Positions 35,446 to 47,158 of a DNA stretch of 64,000 nt are shown here, piece after piece. The stretch comes from Intestinibacillus sp964580155 (GTDB lineage: Bacteria > Bacillota > Clostridia > Oscillospirales > Butyricicoccaceae), in the NCBI GenBank assembly GCA_964580155.1, contig CAZOJP010000004.1:8417-72416 (forward strand), given 5' to 3'. The first letter of the stretch is position 1. Each line of letters begins with the position of its first letter. The notes beneath the pieces are model-generated. The model made no database searches. It worked only from the letters and a program-made list of their open reading frames with translations, and was not told where the DNA came from. Made by a program: the position numbers and the translations under genes.

Positions 35446-36063
35446 TCACTTTGCAGGGGCATCCGGACTGCACTGAAAGTTTGCGAGGATGTTTTGGATT
35501 TCGCCCGTATCAGACACGGCATTGAGAAAGTCAAGGAGTGCGTTTGCAGACATATGCGCCGGTAGCTCGAGTTCTTTTAACAAAAGCTGCCGACGCTTGG
35601 CGCTCTGCGGTCCGCCGGACAAGCCCAGCGCATATAAATCCGCCTTTGTGATGGCGGGACAGACGCCCGCTTCCGCGCCGCCGTCCAGCAGCGTCGCGCC
35701 CGCGCGGGCAAGGACGCTTCGCAACACGTCAGGGCGCATTCCCTCCACGCCGAGCTTTCCTTCCTTGGACGCATGCGCTTTGCGCGATTCCTTGCCCATG
35801 ATGTCCGGAATGTAGGCGTGCTTCACCTGCGAGGCCGGAAGCGCGCCTTTCAAAAAATTGCGAATCACAAAACCGGCGCCGTCGCTGTCTGTTAAAATGA
35901 GAATGCCGCGCTTGGCGGCAATGCGCCGAATCATTTGCATGCGCTCTTTGTCGTTAAAGATGCGAAATCCGCCCGTCTCGATGACAACGGTATCCACCAC
36001 TTGACGCAGTGTATTAACATCATATTTACCCTCGACGAGAATCGCTTCCTTGATTTTAATCAT
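35446..36063 (-). CDS. rnmV: Ribonuclease M5
   Basis: Matures 5S rRNA. 205 residues with an N-terminal TOPRIM domain: Glu11 in ILVEGKYD and Asp59/Asp61 in TDSDGAG. AGGAG is 5 bases before the ATG at 36063, which overlaps the end of holA by 4 bases. In many Firmicutes rnmV is beside ksgA; here it follows holA. Confidence 0.93.
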   Translation of the reverse strand: MIKIKEAILVEGKYDVNTLRQVVDTVVIETGGFRIFNDKERMQMIRRIAAKRGILILTDSDGAGFVIRNFLKGALPASQVKHAYIPDIMGKESRKAHASKEGKLGVEGMRPDVLRSVLARAGATLLDGGAEAGVCPAITKADLYALGLSGGPQSAKRRQLLLKELELPAHMSANALLDFLNAVSDTGEIQNILANFQCSPDAPAK

Positions 36064-37103
36064 GTTTTCTCCTTGAAATACGCTGCCATTTGCAAAAGTG
36101 TCAGCTCGACTTGCTTTTGGCGGTCGGATGCGCCGCTTTTGAGCGAGGCATCTGTTTCCGCACAGAGCAGCACTGTGCGGCGCAGCCACGGCAGCGGCAG
36201 GCGGCGCGCCGATGCGGCGAGTTTTCGCACATAATAGGGCGATCGCGAACCGACCAAATCCATCAGCAGCTTTTCTCCGGCGCGTGATTGCTCGACCAGT
36301 TTTGACGCGTATAGACGCTGCATATGTCGGAGAATGGAGGAGAAAATCTGAATTTCTTCGTTTTTCTGCGCCAGTAACTCTCGAAAAATATCGATTGCGC
36401 GCGCGAACTTTCCGCTTGCAATCGCATCTGTCAAATCGAATATCACGGCGTCCAGCACACGCGTGCACACCTGCTCAATGTGGTACGTTGTGATGTGGCC
36501 GAGCGTGGAAAACGCACAGACCTTTTCGATTTCAGTCAGCAGGTTGGTCATGGAGTTGCCGCATAGGAAGAGAAGATGCTCGCAGGTTGCGTCATCAATT
36601 TCCTTATGAAGCGCATTGACGCGCCGCCGCACCCAATCCATTAGCTCGCGGCCTTCCAGATGCGAAAACTCCGCAAAGCAAGCGCTTTTCTCCAACATTC
36701 CATGCAGCTTCATGCGCTTATCCGGCTTAAACTCTGCGATGTCAAAATAGAAAATCAGACACAGATACTCCGGCAGATCGGCCAGCATATCCGTTAAAAC
36801 AGGCTGAAAAGCAGCAGGCGGTTTATAGGGGTCCAGGTCATTCACCACGACAACGCGGCGCTCCGCCATGGCGGGATAGCTTTCGATTGCGTCATTTAAC
36901 TGCTCGGGAGACAGGCTTGCGCCGTCAAACACCTGCAAATTAAATTCACGAAACGTTTCGTCTAAGGCAGCGTTTATCAGCGCGTCCCGATAGTGCTTTT
37001 TGAGATAGGTTTCCTCTCCGTAAATGAAATACAGCTTGCCGATTTTTTTCGACTGAATATCCCGTTTTAGCTGCCCTGCTTGATTGCTTGTAGTCGCTGC
37101 CAT
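36060..37103 (-). CDS. holA: DNA polymerase III δ subunit
   Basis: Clamp-loader subunit, 347 residues. Starts with the typical GKLYFIYGEETYLKKHYRDAL and has the family's central region (VVVNDLDPYKP; LEGRELMDWVRRRV). Its 5' end overlaps the 3' end of comEC by 37 bases, a common comEC-holA order in Firmicutes. Confidence 0.95.
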   Translation of the reverse strand: MAATTSNQAGQLKRDIQSKKIGKLYFIYGEETYLKKHYRDALINAALDETFREFNLQVFDGASLSPEQLNDAIESYPAMAERRVVVVNDLDPYKPPAAFQPVLTDMLADLPEYLCLIFYFDIAEFKPDKRMKLHGMLEKSACFAEFSHLEGRELMDWVRRRVNALHKEIDDATCEHLLFLCGNSMTNLLTEIEKVCAFSTLGHITTYHIEQVCTRVLDAVIFDLTDAIASGKFARAIDIFRELLAQKNEEIQIFSSILRHMQRLYASKLVEQSRAGEKLLMDLVGSRSPYYVRKLAASARRLPLPWLRRTVLLCAETDASLKSGASDRQKQVELTLLQMAAYFKEKT

Positions 37104-39403
37104 GGCATGAACCACCCCCTTTTTTCAATAAAACTGCTCTTTTCGACGATTTCGCCCTCCAAAAGAGTGTTTTGCACCGGATACGTTCTGAAAAGCTCAT
37201 CCGTGGTGGAATATCCGGACTCCAGCACGATCTTTTGCGGCTGCATTGCAGATAGCCGTAGACCGAGTAAGTCCTCGTCCTTTAGCATACCCTCTGAAAT
37301 GACAAGCGTATCCCCGTGCAGCGGCTGCTGCTGCGCAAGCTGCTCCAGCATTTTTTGCGTCAGGCTATGCAGGATGAGAATGTCACGGTCTCGCTCCTCG
37401 TCGCGAAGCACAATCCGCACCACCAGCTTCCGCGGGATCGCGTTATTGAGCGACAGATATTCCGTTTCCGGCAGCGCGCACTCCCCTTCCTGCTGCCAGC
37501 GGATGACAGGCGTGCCGCACCGCTGCGCTGCGGCAAAAATCTCCGCCGCAGTGTCGCTCTCGCGAATATCGGGCGGAACGATCAGTTGCTCAATCGGGAC
37601 ACGATCCAGCAGTTCGGCCGCGTTGCGCGCGTGCGTTTTATCGACCGAGGTCAATATGAGCGTATCGATGCGCTCGAAATTGTTCCATGCCATATATTCT
37701 TTGACATTTTGTGCGGCATTGCGAAAGCCGCTCGCTCCGCAGTCAATGAGTGTCAATTTTTCCGTTCCCTGCGCCACCAAAATCGCTTGTCCGCTTCCGC
37801 TTGGCATATAGGATACGGACAGTGTATTCATTTGCTGCTGCACGCTGAGCATGCTCAAGGCGACGACTGCAACGCTCGCCAGCGGAACGAGCATGCTCAT
37901 TTTAACAGAGGGCAGGTGCAGAAAATACAGCAATAAAATGCCATATAGCAGCAGCAGCGCGCCCAATCCATACGCGTCATCCCACGACAGCACACCGTAC
38001 GGCAGCGCGGCGACCCACGCGGAAACGTCCAGGATCCACTTTGAAAGCAGCCTGAGCACTGTAAGACATAGCACGTGCGCTCCCGGAAAAACGGACACAA
38101 GCAGATGGCTTACATGCCCCGCAATAAAGAGTATGCCGACAACCGGAACGGTCAATAGGTTCGCGAGCGGTGCAAAGACCGATACATAGCCGAAGCACGC
38201 AAATAAAATCGGTGTTGTGAAAAACATGGCACTGCACGAGCATGCCAAGCTGGTCAAAACGGGTGCAATCGCGCGCTGCAACCATTTGGGTCTGTGCTCG
38301 AACGGTTGGGAGAACCGACGCTGAAAGCGCGCGCTGAAAAGCAGCATCCCCAGCGTAGCGGCAAAGGAAAGCTGCAAGCTCAGGCTTTGCACGGCATACG
38401 GGTTGGCAATCAGCAGCACCAGCAGCGCCAACGCGAGGGAGTTCAGGCTGTCCTTTTCCCGATCGATGCAAAAGCCGACGCAAGCAACCAGATACATGAT
38501 GCCCGCGCGCACAACGGACGGGGACGCCCCTGCCATCGGAATGAAGAACAAAATGGCCAGTATAGAGCAGACAGAGCCCCATTTGCGTCCCATCATGGCA
38601 AAAAAGAAGCTGACCAGAAAACCCACATGCATACCCGAAACCGCGGTCACATGGGAAAGTCCGGCTTTGCGCAGCGCAAGCTGATCCTGTCTTGTAAAGC
38701 CGGTCTTATCGCCAATCAGAATCGCGGTCGTAATGCCTGCAAATCGCTCAGGCAAAATCTGGGCAATGCTGGTTTTAAGGTGCTGCGCCATGCGGAGCGG
38801 ATAAGTCCATAAAGGCATGGTTTCGGGGTGTTCAATCAGAATCGGACGCAAATTCCCATCGCTGTCTTTGCCGCTCTGCGCCATGATGAACACGCCGTTT
38901 CCCTCGTAGTAGGTGCGGCGATCAAAACCATCCAGCGTGTTGGGACGGTAGCAGGTGAGATCCGCATACACGATGTCCCCCGGCACGATCGCGTCTGCGG
39001 TGAGCGGAACCGAGAGGACTGCGCGCACGCGCGGCTGGCGCACATCCAATCCCAGAGACGCGGCATCTATTTTGACCTGCACGCGCTGATACTCCTCGTA
39101 AACATCCGGATAATCGCATACGACCGCGGTAACCGCGGAAAGGTGCTTGCCGCTCAGCTGGGTAATCGGCGCTACAATCAGCTTCGTGTAAGACGACATA
39201 TAGGCAACTCCGCAGAGCAGCGCGCACCCTGCGATTCCAATCCGGCGTGTTTTGGTGCAGCACAGCAAAGCCCCTGCTGCAATCATGCCGAGAGGAAGCA
39301 GCAGCGACATCTCCGGAAGGCGTATCTGCACGCGGTTCGCCCACACAAGACACGCGATACCCAGGGCGAAAAAAACGGTAAAATAAATGAGCGGTCGTTT
39401 CAT
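37067..39403 (-). CDS. comEC: ComEC/Rec2 DNA uptake channel, degenerate β-lactamase-fold domain
   Basis: 778 residues: N-terminal membrane helices and DUF4131 region, the Competence domain (about 220-500; LRKAGLSHVTAVSGMHVGFL is diagnostic) and a C-terminal metallo-β-lactamase-like domain. In the latter the metal motif, normally HxHxDH, reads TSVDKTHARNA, so the nuclease-type site is probably inactive. The start at 39403 has AAGGA upstream. ComEC forms the inner-membrane channel for transforming DNA; whether this organism is competent is unknown. Confidence 0.93.
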   Translation of the reverse strand: MKRPLIYFTVFFALGIACLVWANRVQIRLPEMSLLLPLGMIAAGALLCCTKTRRIGIAGCALLCGVAYMSSYTKLIVAPITQLSGKHLSAVTAVVCDYPDVYEEYQRVQVKIDAASLGLDVRQPRVRAVLSVPLTADAIVPGDIVYADLTCYRPNTLDGFDRRTYYEGNGVFIMAQSGKDSDGNLRPILIEHPETMPLWTYPLRMAQHLKTSIAQILPERFAGITTAILIGDKTGFTRQDQLALRKAGLSHVTAVSGMHVGFLVSFFFAMMGRKWGSVCSILAILFFIPMAGASPSVVRAGIMYLVACVGFCIDREKDSLNSLALALLVLLIANPYAVQSLSLQLSFAATLGMLLFSARFQRRFSQPFEHRPKWLQRAIAPVLTSLACSCSAMFFTTPILFACFGYVSVFAPLANLLTVPVVGILFIAGHVSHLLVSVFPGAHVLCLTVLRLLSKWILDVSAWVAALPYGVLSWDDAYGLGALLLLYGILLLYFLHLPSVKMSMLVPLASVAVVALSMLSVQQQMNTLSVSYMPSGSGQAILVAQGTEKLTLIDCGASGFRNAAQNVKEYMAWNNFERIDTLILTSVDKTHARNAAELLDRVPIEQLIVPPDIRESDTAAEIFAAAQRCGTPVIRWQQEGECALPETEYLSLNNAIPRKLVVRIVLRDEERDRDILILHSLTQKMLEQLAQQQPLHGDTLVISEGMLKDEDLLGLRLSAMQPQKIVLESGYSTTDELFRTYPVQNTLLEGEIVEKSSFIEKRGWFMPWQRLQAIKQGS

Positions 39404-39425
39404 GCTGTCCTTACCTTCCACGATC

Positions 39426-39457
39426 GAAAAATAGAGCGGCGCATCAAGCGCCGCTCT
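39426..39457 (-). terminator. Terminator after the HIT gene
   Basis: Stem agagcggcgc/gcgccgctct, 4-base loop, then ATTTTT on the minus strand; it separates alaS-hit from comEC. Confidence 0.9.
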
Positions 39458-39467
39458 ACAAAGCTCA

Positions 39468-39806
39468 TCAGCCCGGCGGCCAGGTCATATCGCGGCCGGC
39501 CAGCACATGAAAATGCAAATGGAAAACCGACTGTCCCGCGCTTTCGCCGCAATTCGTCACCACACGATAGCTGTCAAACCCCAGCTGCCGTGCAAGCTGC
39601 GCAATCACAGCGTAAACATGCCCGATTAAGGGCGCATGCTCCTCCGTCAGCTCGAGCGCACCCGCGATATGCTGCTTCGGAATGACCAAAAAGTGCGTCG
39701 GAGCCTGCGGATCAAGGTCATAGAACGCATATACGAGTTCATCCTCGTAAACCGGCTTTGAGGGAATTGCTTTTGCTGCGATCTTACAAAAAATACAATC
39801 TTCCAT
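39468..39806 (-). CDS. HIT-family nucleotide hydrolase/transferase
   Basis: 112 residues, with the histidine triad HLHFH at 96-100 and the N-terminal CIFCKIA that can bind zinc. HINT/HIT proteins hydrolyse nucleoside phosphoramidates. It lies 36 bases after alaS; Hint proteins can act on aminoacyl-AMP from tRNA synthetases, so the pairing could be functional. Confidence 0.92.
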   Translation of the reverse strand: MEDCIFCKIAAKAIPSKPVYEDELVYAFYDLDPQAPTHFLVIPKQHIAGALELTEEHAPLIGHVYAVIAQLARQLGFDSYRVVTNCGESAGQSVFHLHFHVLAGRDMTWPPG

Positions 39807-39842
39807 GCTGTTTCCACTCCTCCCTGTTGTCCTGTTTGGTGA

Positions 39843-42488
<2,646 letters not shown>

Positions 42489-42533
42489 AGTGGTAATTGC
42501 CTCCCAAAATATATTATTTATTTTGCATTTACG

Positions 42534-42761
42534 AAAAAAATCCGCCCCCAACACCAGTGTCAGGGGCGGAATAATATTCCACGGTACCACCCTGATCTGC
42601 CCAAGCGGGCATCTCAGCGATCCTTAACGTGGATCAAACGTTCCGGTTTTCCGGACCGCTCGGAAATGGCTGTCCTGCGTGCCTGCCGAGGGCTTTCACT
42701 GTCCCCTCTCGCTTTGGGCTGCGTCCGCAAGACTCGTTTCTTCATCGCATTTACAATTTAC
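42534..42761 (-). promoter_or_regulatory. T-box riboswitch of alaS
   Basis: AGGGTGGTACCGTGG lies at about 42579-42594, followed by a strong terminator stem (tccgcccc/ggggcgga, 42541-42570) and a TTTTTT run. The stem I region upstream contains a candidate specifier GCC (Ala) at 42668-42670, followed by ATTTCCGAG, matching the gene's amino acid. Confidence 0.93.
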
Positions 42762-42767
42762 TTTTCT

Positions 42768-42795
42768 ATTGTACCATATTCGCGGCATTTGTCAA
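42768..42795 (-). promoter_or_regulatory. Promoter of alaS
   Basis: Consensus TTGACA (42790-42795) and TACAAT (42768-42773), 16 bases apart. The -35 overlaps the stop region of the U32 gene. Confidence 0.8.
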
Positions 42796-44030
42796 TCTCT
42801 CGGCAGCGTTTCTCGGCGCAAAATTGAGAACGGTGCTGCGGCAAACGGCAGCCGCAAGTGAAACCGCATTTCCGGATGCTGCGCGACCTCGATTGCCGTC
42901 CCCTCGTCGTCGGTCATGGCGTCGACCGTGAAGCGGTAGGGCGGCTGTCCGGGCTGCATCAGCTCGAGCGTTTCTCCCACAAAAAAGCGGTTTTTCAGCG
43001 TGAATACCGCGTCGCCATGCGCGTCGCACGATTGCAGCAAGCCGCTGATTTCCCAATCGCGGATGTAATGGCTGTCCTCATAAAACTGACCGTCCCGCTC
43101 GCCAAAATAGAAGCCGGTATAGTAGTTGCGGTGGCTGACCTTGCCTATTTCCTGTCGGATTTCTTCCGGAAGCACAAAGCCCTCCGGCTGTGCCGCGTAG
43201 GCATCTACCGCGCGCCGATATGCACTTGTGATGCCCGCCGCATAATAGGCGGTTTTTGCGCGTCCTTCAATCTTAAAAGAATCGATACCCGCGCGTATCA
43301 GCTCCGGAATATGCTCGATCATGCACAGATCCTTGGAATTGTACAGATAAGTACCGCGCGCGTCCTCCTCAACCGGAAAATACTCCCCCGGCCGTTTTTC
43401 TTCGACAAGGCTGTACTGCCAGCGGCACGGCTGCGCGCACGCGCCGTGGTTGGCATCGCGATCTGTCAGATACTGCGAGATCAGGCAGCGGCCCGAATAC
43501 GAAATGCACATCGCGCCGTGCACAAATGCTTCAATCTCCAGTGTCTTGGGCGTTTTCGCGCGAATTTCCGCAATCTCCTCAAGGGAAAGCTCGCGCGCCA
43601 GCACAATGCGCTCGGCGCCCAGCTCCGCCCAGAAATTTGCGGCTTCGTAATTGAGGATGCTGGTCTGTGTGCTGATGTGCACGGGGATGCGCGGCGCGTA
43701 TCGACGCGCCATTGCAAGCACGCCGGTGTCTGCGATGATCAGCGCATCCGCCCCAATCTCCTGCAGCAGCTCAAGATAGGCAGGCAGCGCGTCCAAATCG
43801 CGGTTTGACGGCATGATGTTGAGCGTGACATAGCACTTGACATGGCGGGCATGCGCGTACGAAATCGCGTCGCGCAGCTGCTGATTGTCGAAATTACCCG
43901 CAGCCGCACGCATACCGAACAAGCGCCCGGAAAGATAGACCGCGTCCGCGCCATAGGCGATGGCATAACGCATTTTTTCATAGTCGCCGGCCGGCGAGAG
44001 AATTTCGGGTTTTTGGATAGGTGTCGTCAT
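42792..44030 (-). CDS. U32-family peptidase-like protein (TrhP/YrrO type)
   Basis: 412 residues with the U32 signature in EAFVHGAMCISYSGRCLIS and the cysteines of an iron-sulfur site (CAQPCRWQY). Members of this type are needed for 5-hydroxyuridine formation in tRNA rather than proteolysis. The start overlaps the mltG stop by one base, a common mltG-U32 order in Clostridia. Substrate is inferred from the family. Confidence 0.9.
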   Translation of the reverse strand: MTTPIQKPEILSPAGDYEKMRYAIAYGADAVYLSGRLFGMRAAAGNFDNQQLRDAISYAHARHVKCYVTLNIMPSNRDLDALPAYLELLQEIGADALIIADTGVLAMARRYAPRIPVHISTQTSILNYEAANFWAELGAERIVLARELSLEEIAEIRAKTPKTLEIEAFVHGAMCISYSGRCLISQYLTDRDANHGACAQPCRWQYSLVEEKRPGEYFPVEEDARGTYLYNSKDLCMIEHIPELIRAGIDSFKIEGRAKTAYYAAGITSAYRRAVDAYAAQPEGFVLPEEIRQEIGKVSHRNYYTGFYFGERDGQFYEDSHYIRDWEISGLLQSCDAHGDAVFTLKNRFFVGETLELMQPGQPPYRFTVDAMTDDEGTAIEVAQHPEMRFHLRLPFAAAPFSILRRETLPRD

Positions 44031-45118
44031 TATTTTCCTGCCTTTGTAAATGCTTCTTTGGCGAGCTGCACGTTGCGGTTGTGCTGTGTCAGCGTGCGTG
44101 CAAAGAGATGCGAGCCGTCCGGCATCGCCACATAGTAATAGTAATCATGCGATTGCGGATGGGATGCGGCATAGAGCGCGCTATACCCCGGGTTTGCAAT
44201 CGGTCCGGGCGGCAGCCCCTTGTGCAGATAGGTGTTGTACGGGCTTTCGACCTCGAGATCGGCAGTCGTGAGCTTTTCCTTGTGACCGACTGCATATTGA
44301 ATGGTCGCGTCGATTTGCAGCGGCATATCGCTTTGCAAGCGGTTATAAATAACACCTGCAATCGTCGCAAGCTCGTCCTGCTTCTGCGCTTCACGCTCCA
44401 GCATCGACGCAATGCTTGTAATCTCATGCTGCGTGCGGTTGAGCTGCTTTGCACCGTCCGCGATGGAAGCATCGTACTTGGATTCGTAGTTGAGAAGCAT
44501 TTTATTGAGCGCCATGACCGGATCTTCCCCCTTGAGAAATTCGTAGGTGTCAGGGAACAGATAACCCTCCAGCCAGTTGTTGCCCGGTGTCATCGATTTC
44601 AGACAATCATGCTTGAACGGATAGGTCGTGAGCGCCTGATCCAAATCGGCTTCGGTGCAAACGTAACGGTCGATTAGCAGCGTGCGAATCTGCTGCAGTG
44701 TATAGCCTTCCGGAATCGTGATTGAAACCTTGGTGGAATCCCCCGGCAGTTTGAGATTGCGCACAATGGCGTTATAGTCCATCGCAGGATTGAGCACATA
44801 GTCCCCTGCCGGAACGGCATCATCTTTTCCGGTGACCTTGGCAAACAGCTTGAACAGCGTGCCATAGTGCACGATGCCCTCCTCATCCAGCCGGTCGCTC
44901 AGCGCCGTCACTGTGGTCGGCTGCTCCACCGTAACGGTAACAGGGCGATTTTCTTTGATAAAGGCAAAGACGTCATTTGCGGAAAAGAGAAGTATCATTG
45001 ACAGAATGATGGAAATGCCCAAAATGATAATCAAATACAGCAGTGCGCCGCCGCACCCCGCGTTGTCCTTCCGGGATGCGCGGCGCTGGGGCGCGGGCTG
45101 TCTGGTTTCGTTGTCCAT
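44030..45118 (-). CDS. mltG: Endolytic murein transglycosylase MltG
   Basis: Cleaves nascent glycan strands at the membrane. 362 residues: cytoplasmic N-terminus, one membrane helix (about 24-46), a LysM-like region and the YceG domain with WLEGYLFPDTYEF and IASMLEREAQ, holding the catalytic Glu, then LPPGPIANPG. Start at 45118 (MDNETRQPAP), preceded by AGGTG; the frame's longer form has no better site. Confidence 0.95.
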   Translation of the reverse strand: MDNETRQPAPQRRASRKDNAGCGGALLYLIIILGISIILSMILLFSANDVFAFIKENRPVTVTVEQPTTVTALSDRLDEEGIVHYGTLFKLFAKVTGKDDAVPAGDYVLNPAMDYNAIVRNLKLPGDSTKVSITIPEGYTLQQIRTLLIDRYVCTEADLDQALTTYPFKHDCLKSMTPGNNWLEGYLFPDTYEFLKGEDPVMALNKMLLNYESKYDASIADGAKQLNRTQHEITSIASMLEREAQKQDELATIAGVIYNRLQSDMPLQIDATIQYAVGHKEKLTTADLEVESPYNTYLHKGLPPGPIANPGYSALYAASHPQSHDYYYYVAMPDGSHLFARTLTQHNRNVQLAKEAFTKAGK

Positions 45119-45146
45119 AAAATTCACCTCGGTAACTAGAATCGTT

Positions 45147-46046
45147 TCAATACAGCTTGAAAATTGCTTTTGCGGCAAACGCAAGTGCGAACACGGTAAA
45201 GCCCGGATTGATGAGAATGGCAAGCAATCCGGACGCTGCGTTCTCTCTCTTGGAAAAGCGGCGCATGTGGCCGCTTGCGAGCAGGCTTTCCAGCATACAA
45301 AACGCCAAATAGGCGCAAATCAGAAAAAGGATACCGCTGATTGCAGGGAAGTACTTCCAAATCCCAAACGCGCCATAAGTATTCGTCAGCCATAAAATCA
45401 GCACATAATAGAGGTTGTTTATGCAATGCGCCGCTATCGCAGGCCAGACGCAGTCGAACGAATAGGTCATATACGCATATAACAGTCCTGCCAGAAGCGG
45501 GCCGATAAAATTGCTCAATGTGCCGTGCAGCATGGCAAAGCAAAGCGCGGAAATAACAATGCAGCCACCGGTACCAATATACTGCTCGTATGCGGAAAAT
45601 AACGCTCCGCGCACAAACAGCTCTTCCAGAATTGCCGGCATGACTATGAAAACACCAGCAAACAATGCTGCCATGTAGCCATCTGTAATTGAAACATCCC
45701 GCGTGATATCCATCATGGAAACCGGAGCGACCGCGCCCATGCGCAAAAATGCGTAATCGATTAAAAACGTCATAATGGACACGGCAAGCGCTGCGAAAAA
45801 CGTAAATCCGATGACCGCCGGTTTGCTGATTTTTAAAAAGGCGCGCATATGAATGGGACCCGTGCGCGCACTGCCAAGGCGCAGCAGCAGAATCGGCAGC
45901 AGAAACGCAAGCAGCTCACCGCCGATGAGTGCAAGGAAGAGCGCGCGCCCTGTGAACTGCCCCGCGAGCCAGCCCGCACCGGACAGCAGACAAAAGCACA
46001 AAAAAAGTGATAATCCGGAAAAAAGCGCCGTTTTATGATTGGGCAA
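45147..46046 (-). CDS. CPBP-family intramembrane metalloprotease
   Basis: 299 residues, about eight membrane helices. The Abi/CPBP motif EExxxR is at Glu141-Glu142-Arg146 (LEELFVRGALF) with His174 (FAMLHGTLSN) and a second His in PAIAAHCINN. Substrate unknown; relatives process prenylated proteins or act in bacteriocin immunity. Its start overlaps the end of the cyclo-ligase gene by 14 bases. Confidence 0.88.
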   Translation of the reverse strand: MPNHKTALFSGLSLFLCFCLLSGAGWLAGQFTGRALFLALIGGELLAFLLPILLLRLGSARTGPIHMRAFLKISKPAVIGFTFFAALAVSIMTFLIDYAFLRMGAVAPVSMMDITRDVSITDGYMAALFAGVFIVMPAILEELFVRGALFSAYEQYIGTGGCIVISALCFAMLHGTLSNFIGPLLAGLLYAYMTYSFDCVWPAIAAHCINNLYYVLILWLTNTYGAFGIWKYFPAISGILFLICAYLAFCMLESLLASGHMRRFSKRENAASGLLAILINPGFTVFALAFAAKAIFKLY

Positions 46047-46611
46047 CCGACAGCACCTCTCTTTCGGTCACGATTTTGTTGCATTTCTGATCAAAGGGCT
46101 GGGGGTATACCGTCGGCACGATCGCGGATTCCGCACACAGAGCGCAGATCACAGCGTGCGGTGTCTGCGCGAGAAAGCGGTCGTAATATCCGCCCCCGTA
46201 GCCCAGGCGGTATCCGCTGCGCTCCGCGCACAGGCAGGGCGCAATGATGAGGTCGATCAGCTCGGGCGCAATCTGCTCACAGGTTTCCCGCGGCTCGGGA
46301 ATGCCGTATTTCCCCTCTTGCAGATCGGCAGCGGATTGTATGCGGTGCGCGGTCATTACACCCTTCGAGACGCACCGCGGCGCGCATACAATCTTTTTTA
46401 AGCGCAGTGCCTCCTGCAAAATCTGCCGTGTGCCGATTTCATCTTCAACCGAAATATACAGAAAGACGCAGCGGCAGCTTTGCAGCAGGCCACTGCGCAG
46501 AAACTGCGCCTGAATGGCATCGCTGAGCGCGACCCGCTCCGCAGTGCTGCGCGCACGGCGCTGCGCAAGCATATGCGTGCGCAGCGCCTGCTTTTCCTCT
46601 TTATTCGGCAT
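46033..46611 (-). CDS. 5-formyltetrahydrofolate cyclo-ligase
   Basis: Converts 5-formyl-THF to methenyl-THF with ATP. 192 residues starting MPNKEEKQALRTHMLAQRRA; the C-terminal GYRLGYGGGYYDRFL is the family's signature. The ATG at 46611 overlaps the end of the DJ-1 gene by 11 bases. The open frame runs further upstream, but that part is antiparallel-frame noise over the DJ-1 gene. Confidence 0.93.
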   Translation of the reverse strand: MPNKEEKQALRTHMLAQRRARSTAERVALSDAIQAQFLRSGLLQSCRCVFLYISVEDEIGTRQILQEALRLKKIVCAPRCVSKGVMTAHRIQSAADLQEGKYGIPEPRETCEQIAPELIDLIIAPCLCAERSGYRLGYGGGYYDRFLAQTPHAVICALCAESAIVPTVYPQPFDQKCNKIVTEREVLSVAQS

Positions 46612-47146
46612 AGTGGATGTCATGCCGCACCGTGGCTGCCGCATCCGGTCCGCACAGCACCGTGCAAAGCGCAAGGCCAAAATCCAGCGCCGCACCTGCC
46701 GCGCGGCCCGTGATGATTTTGCCGTCCACACAAACAGGCTGGTCGAGGGCGTTGGCGCCCACCATACCCGCTTCCATGCCGGGATAGCAAGTCGCATTTT
46801 TACCTTCCAGCAGCCCCATGCCGCCGAGAATGATCGAAGGCGCGGCGCAGATTGCCGCCACATAACGCGACTGGTTGACACACTGGGTAACGGCCTCCCG
46901 CACAAAATCGGACGCATAGAGATTTTTGGTGCCCGGCATACCTCCCGGCAGAATCACCATGTCCGCCTGTGCTACGTCTGCCTGCTCGGGCATGATGTCC
47001 GCCAGAACGCGCACGCCGTGTGCGCCGGTGACCTGCGCGCCGGTGATGCCGACCGTGCGCACCTCAACACCGGCACGGCGCAGAATATCGAGTGGTGCAA
47101 ATGCTTCAATTTCCTCAAAACCGTCTGCCAACATCATTAGTACCAT
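46601..47146 (-). CDS. DJ-1/PfpI-family protein
   Basis: 181 residues with the nucleophile elbow YVAAICAAPSIIL (Cys100) and the N-terminal LADGFEEIEAFAPLDIL with the partner Glu. Members act as glyoxalase III or deglycase-like enzymes, or in thiazole metabolism by older naming (ThiJ). AGGAG is 8 bases before the ATG at 47146. Confidence 0.9.
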   Translation of the reverse strand: MVLMMLADGFEEIEAFAPLDILRRAGVEVRTVGITGAQVTGAHGVRVLADIMPEQADVAQADMVILPGGMPGTKNLYASDFVREAVTQCVNQSRYVAAICAAPSIILGGMGLLEGKNATCYPGMEAGMVGANALDQPVCVDGKIITGRAAGAALDFGLALCTVLCGPDAAATVRHDIHYAE

Positions 47147-47158
47147 GTCAATCACTCC

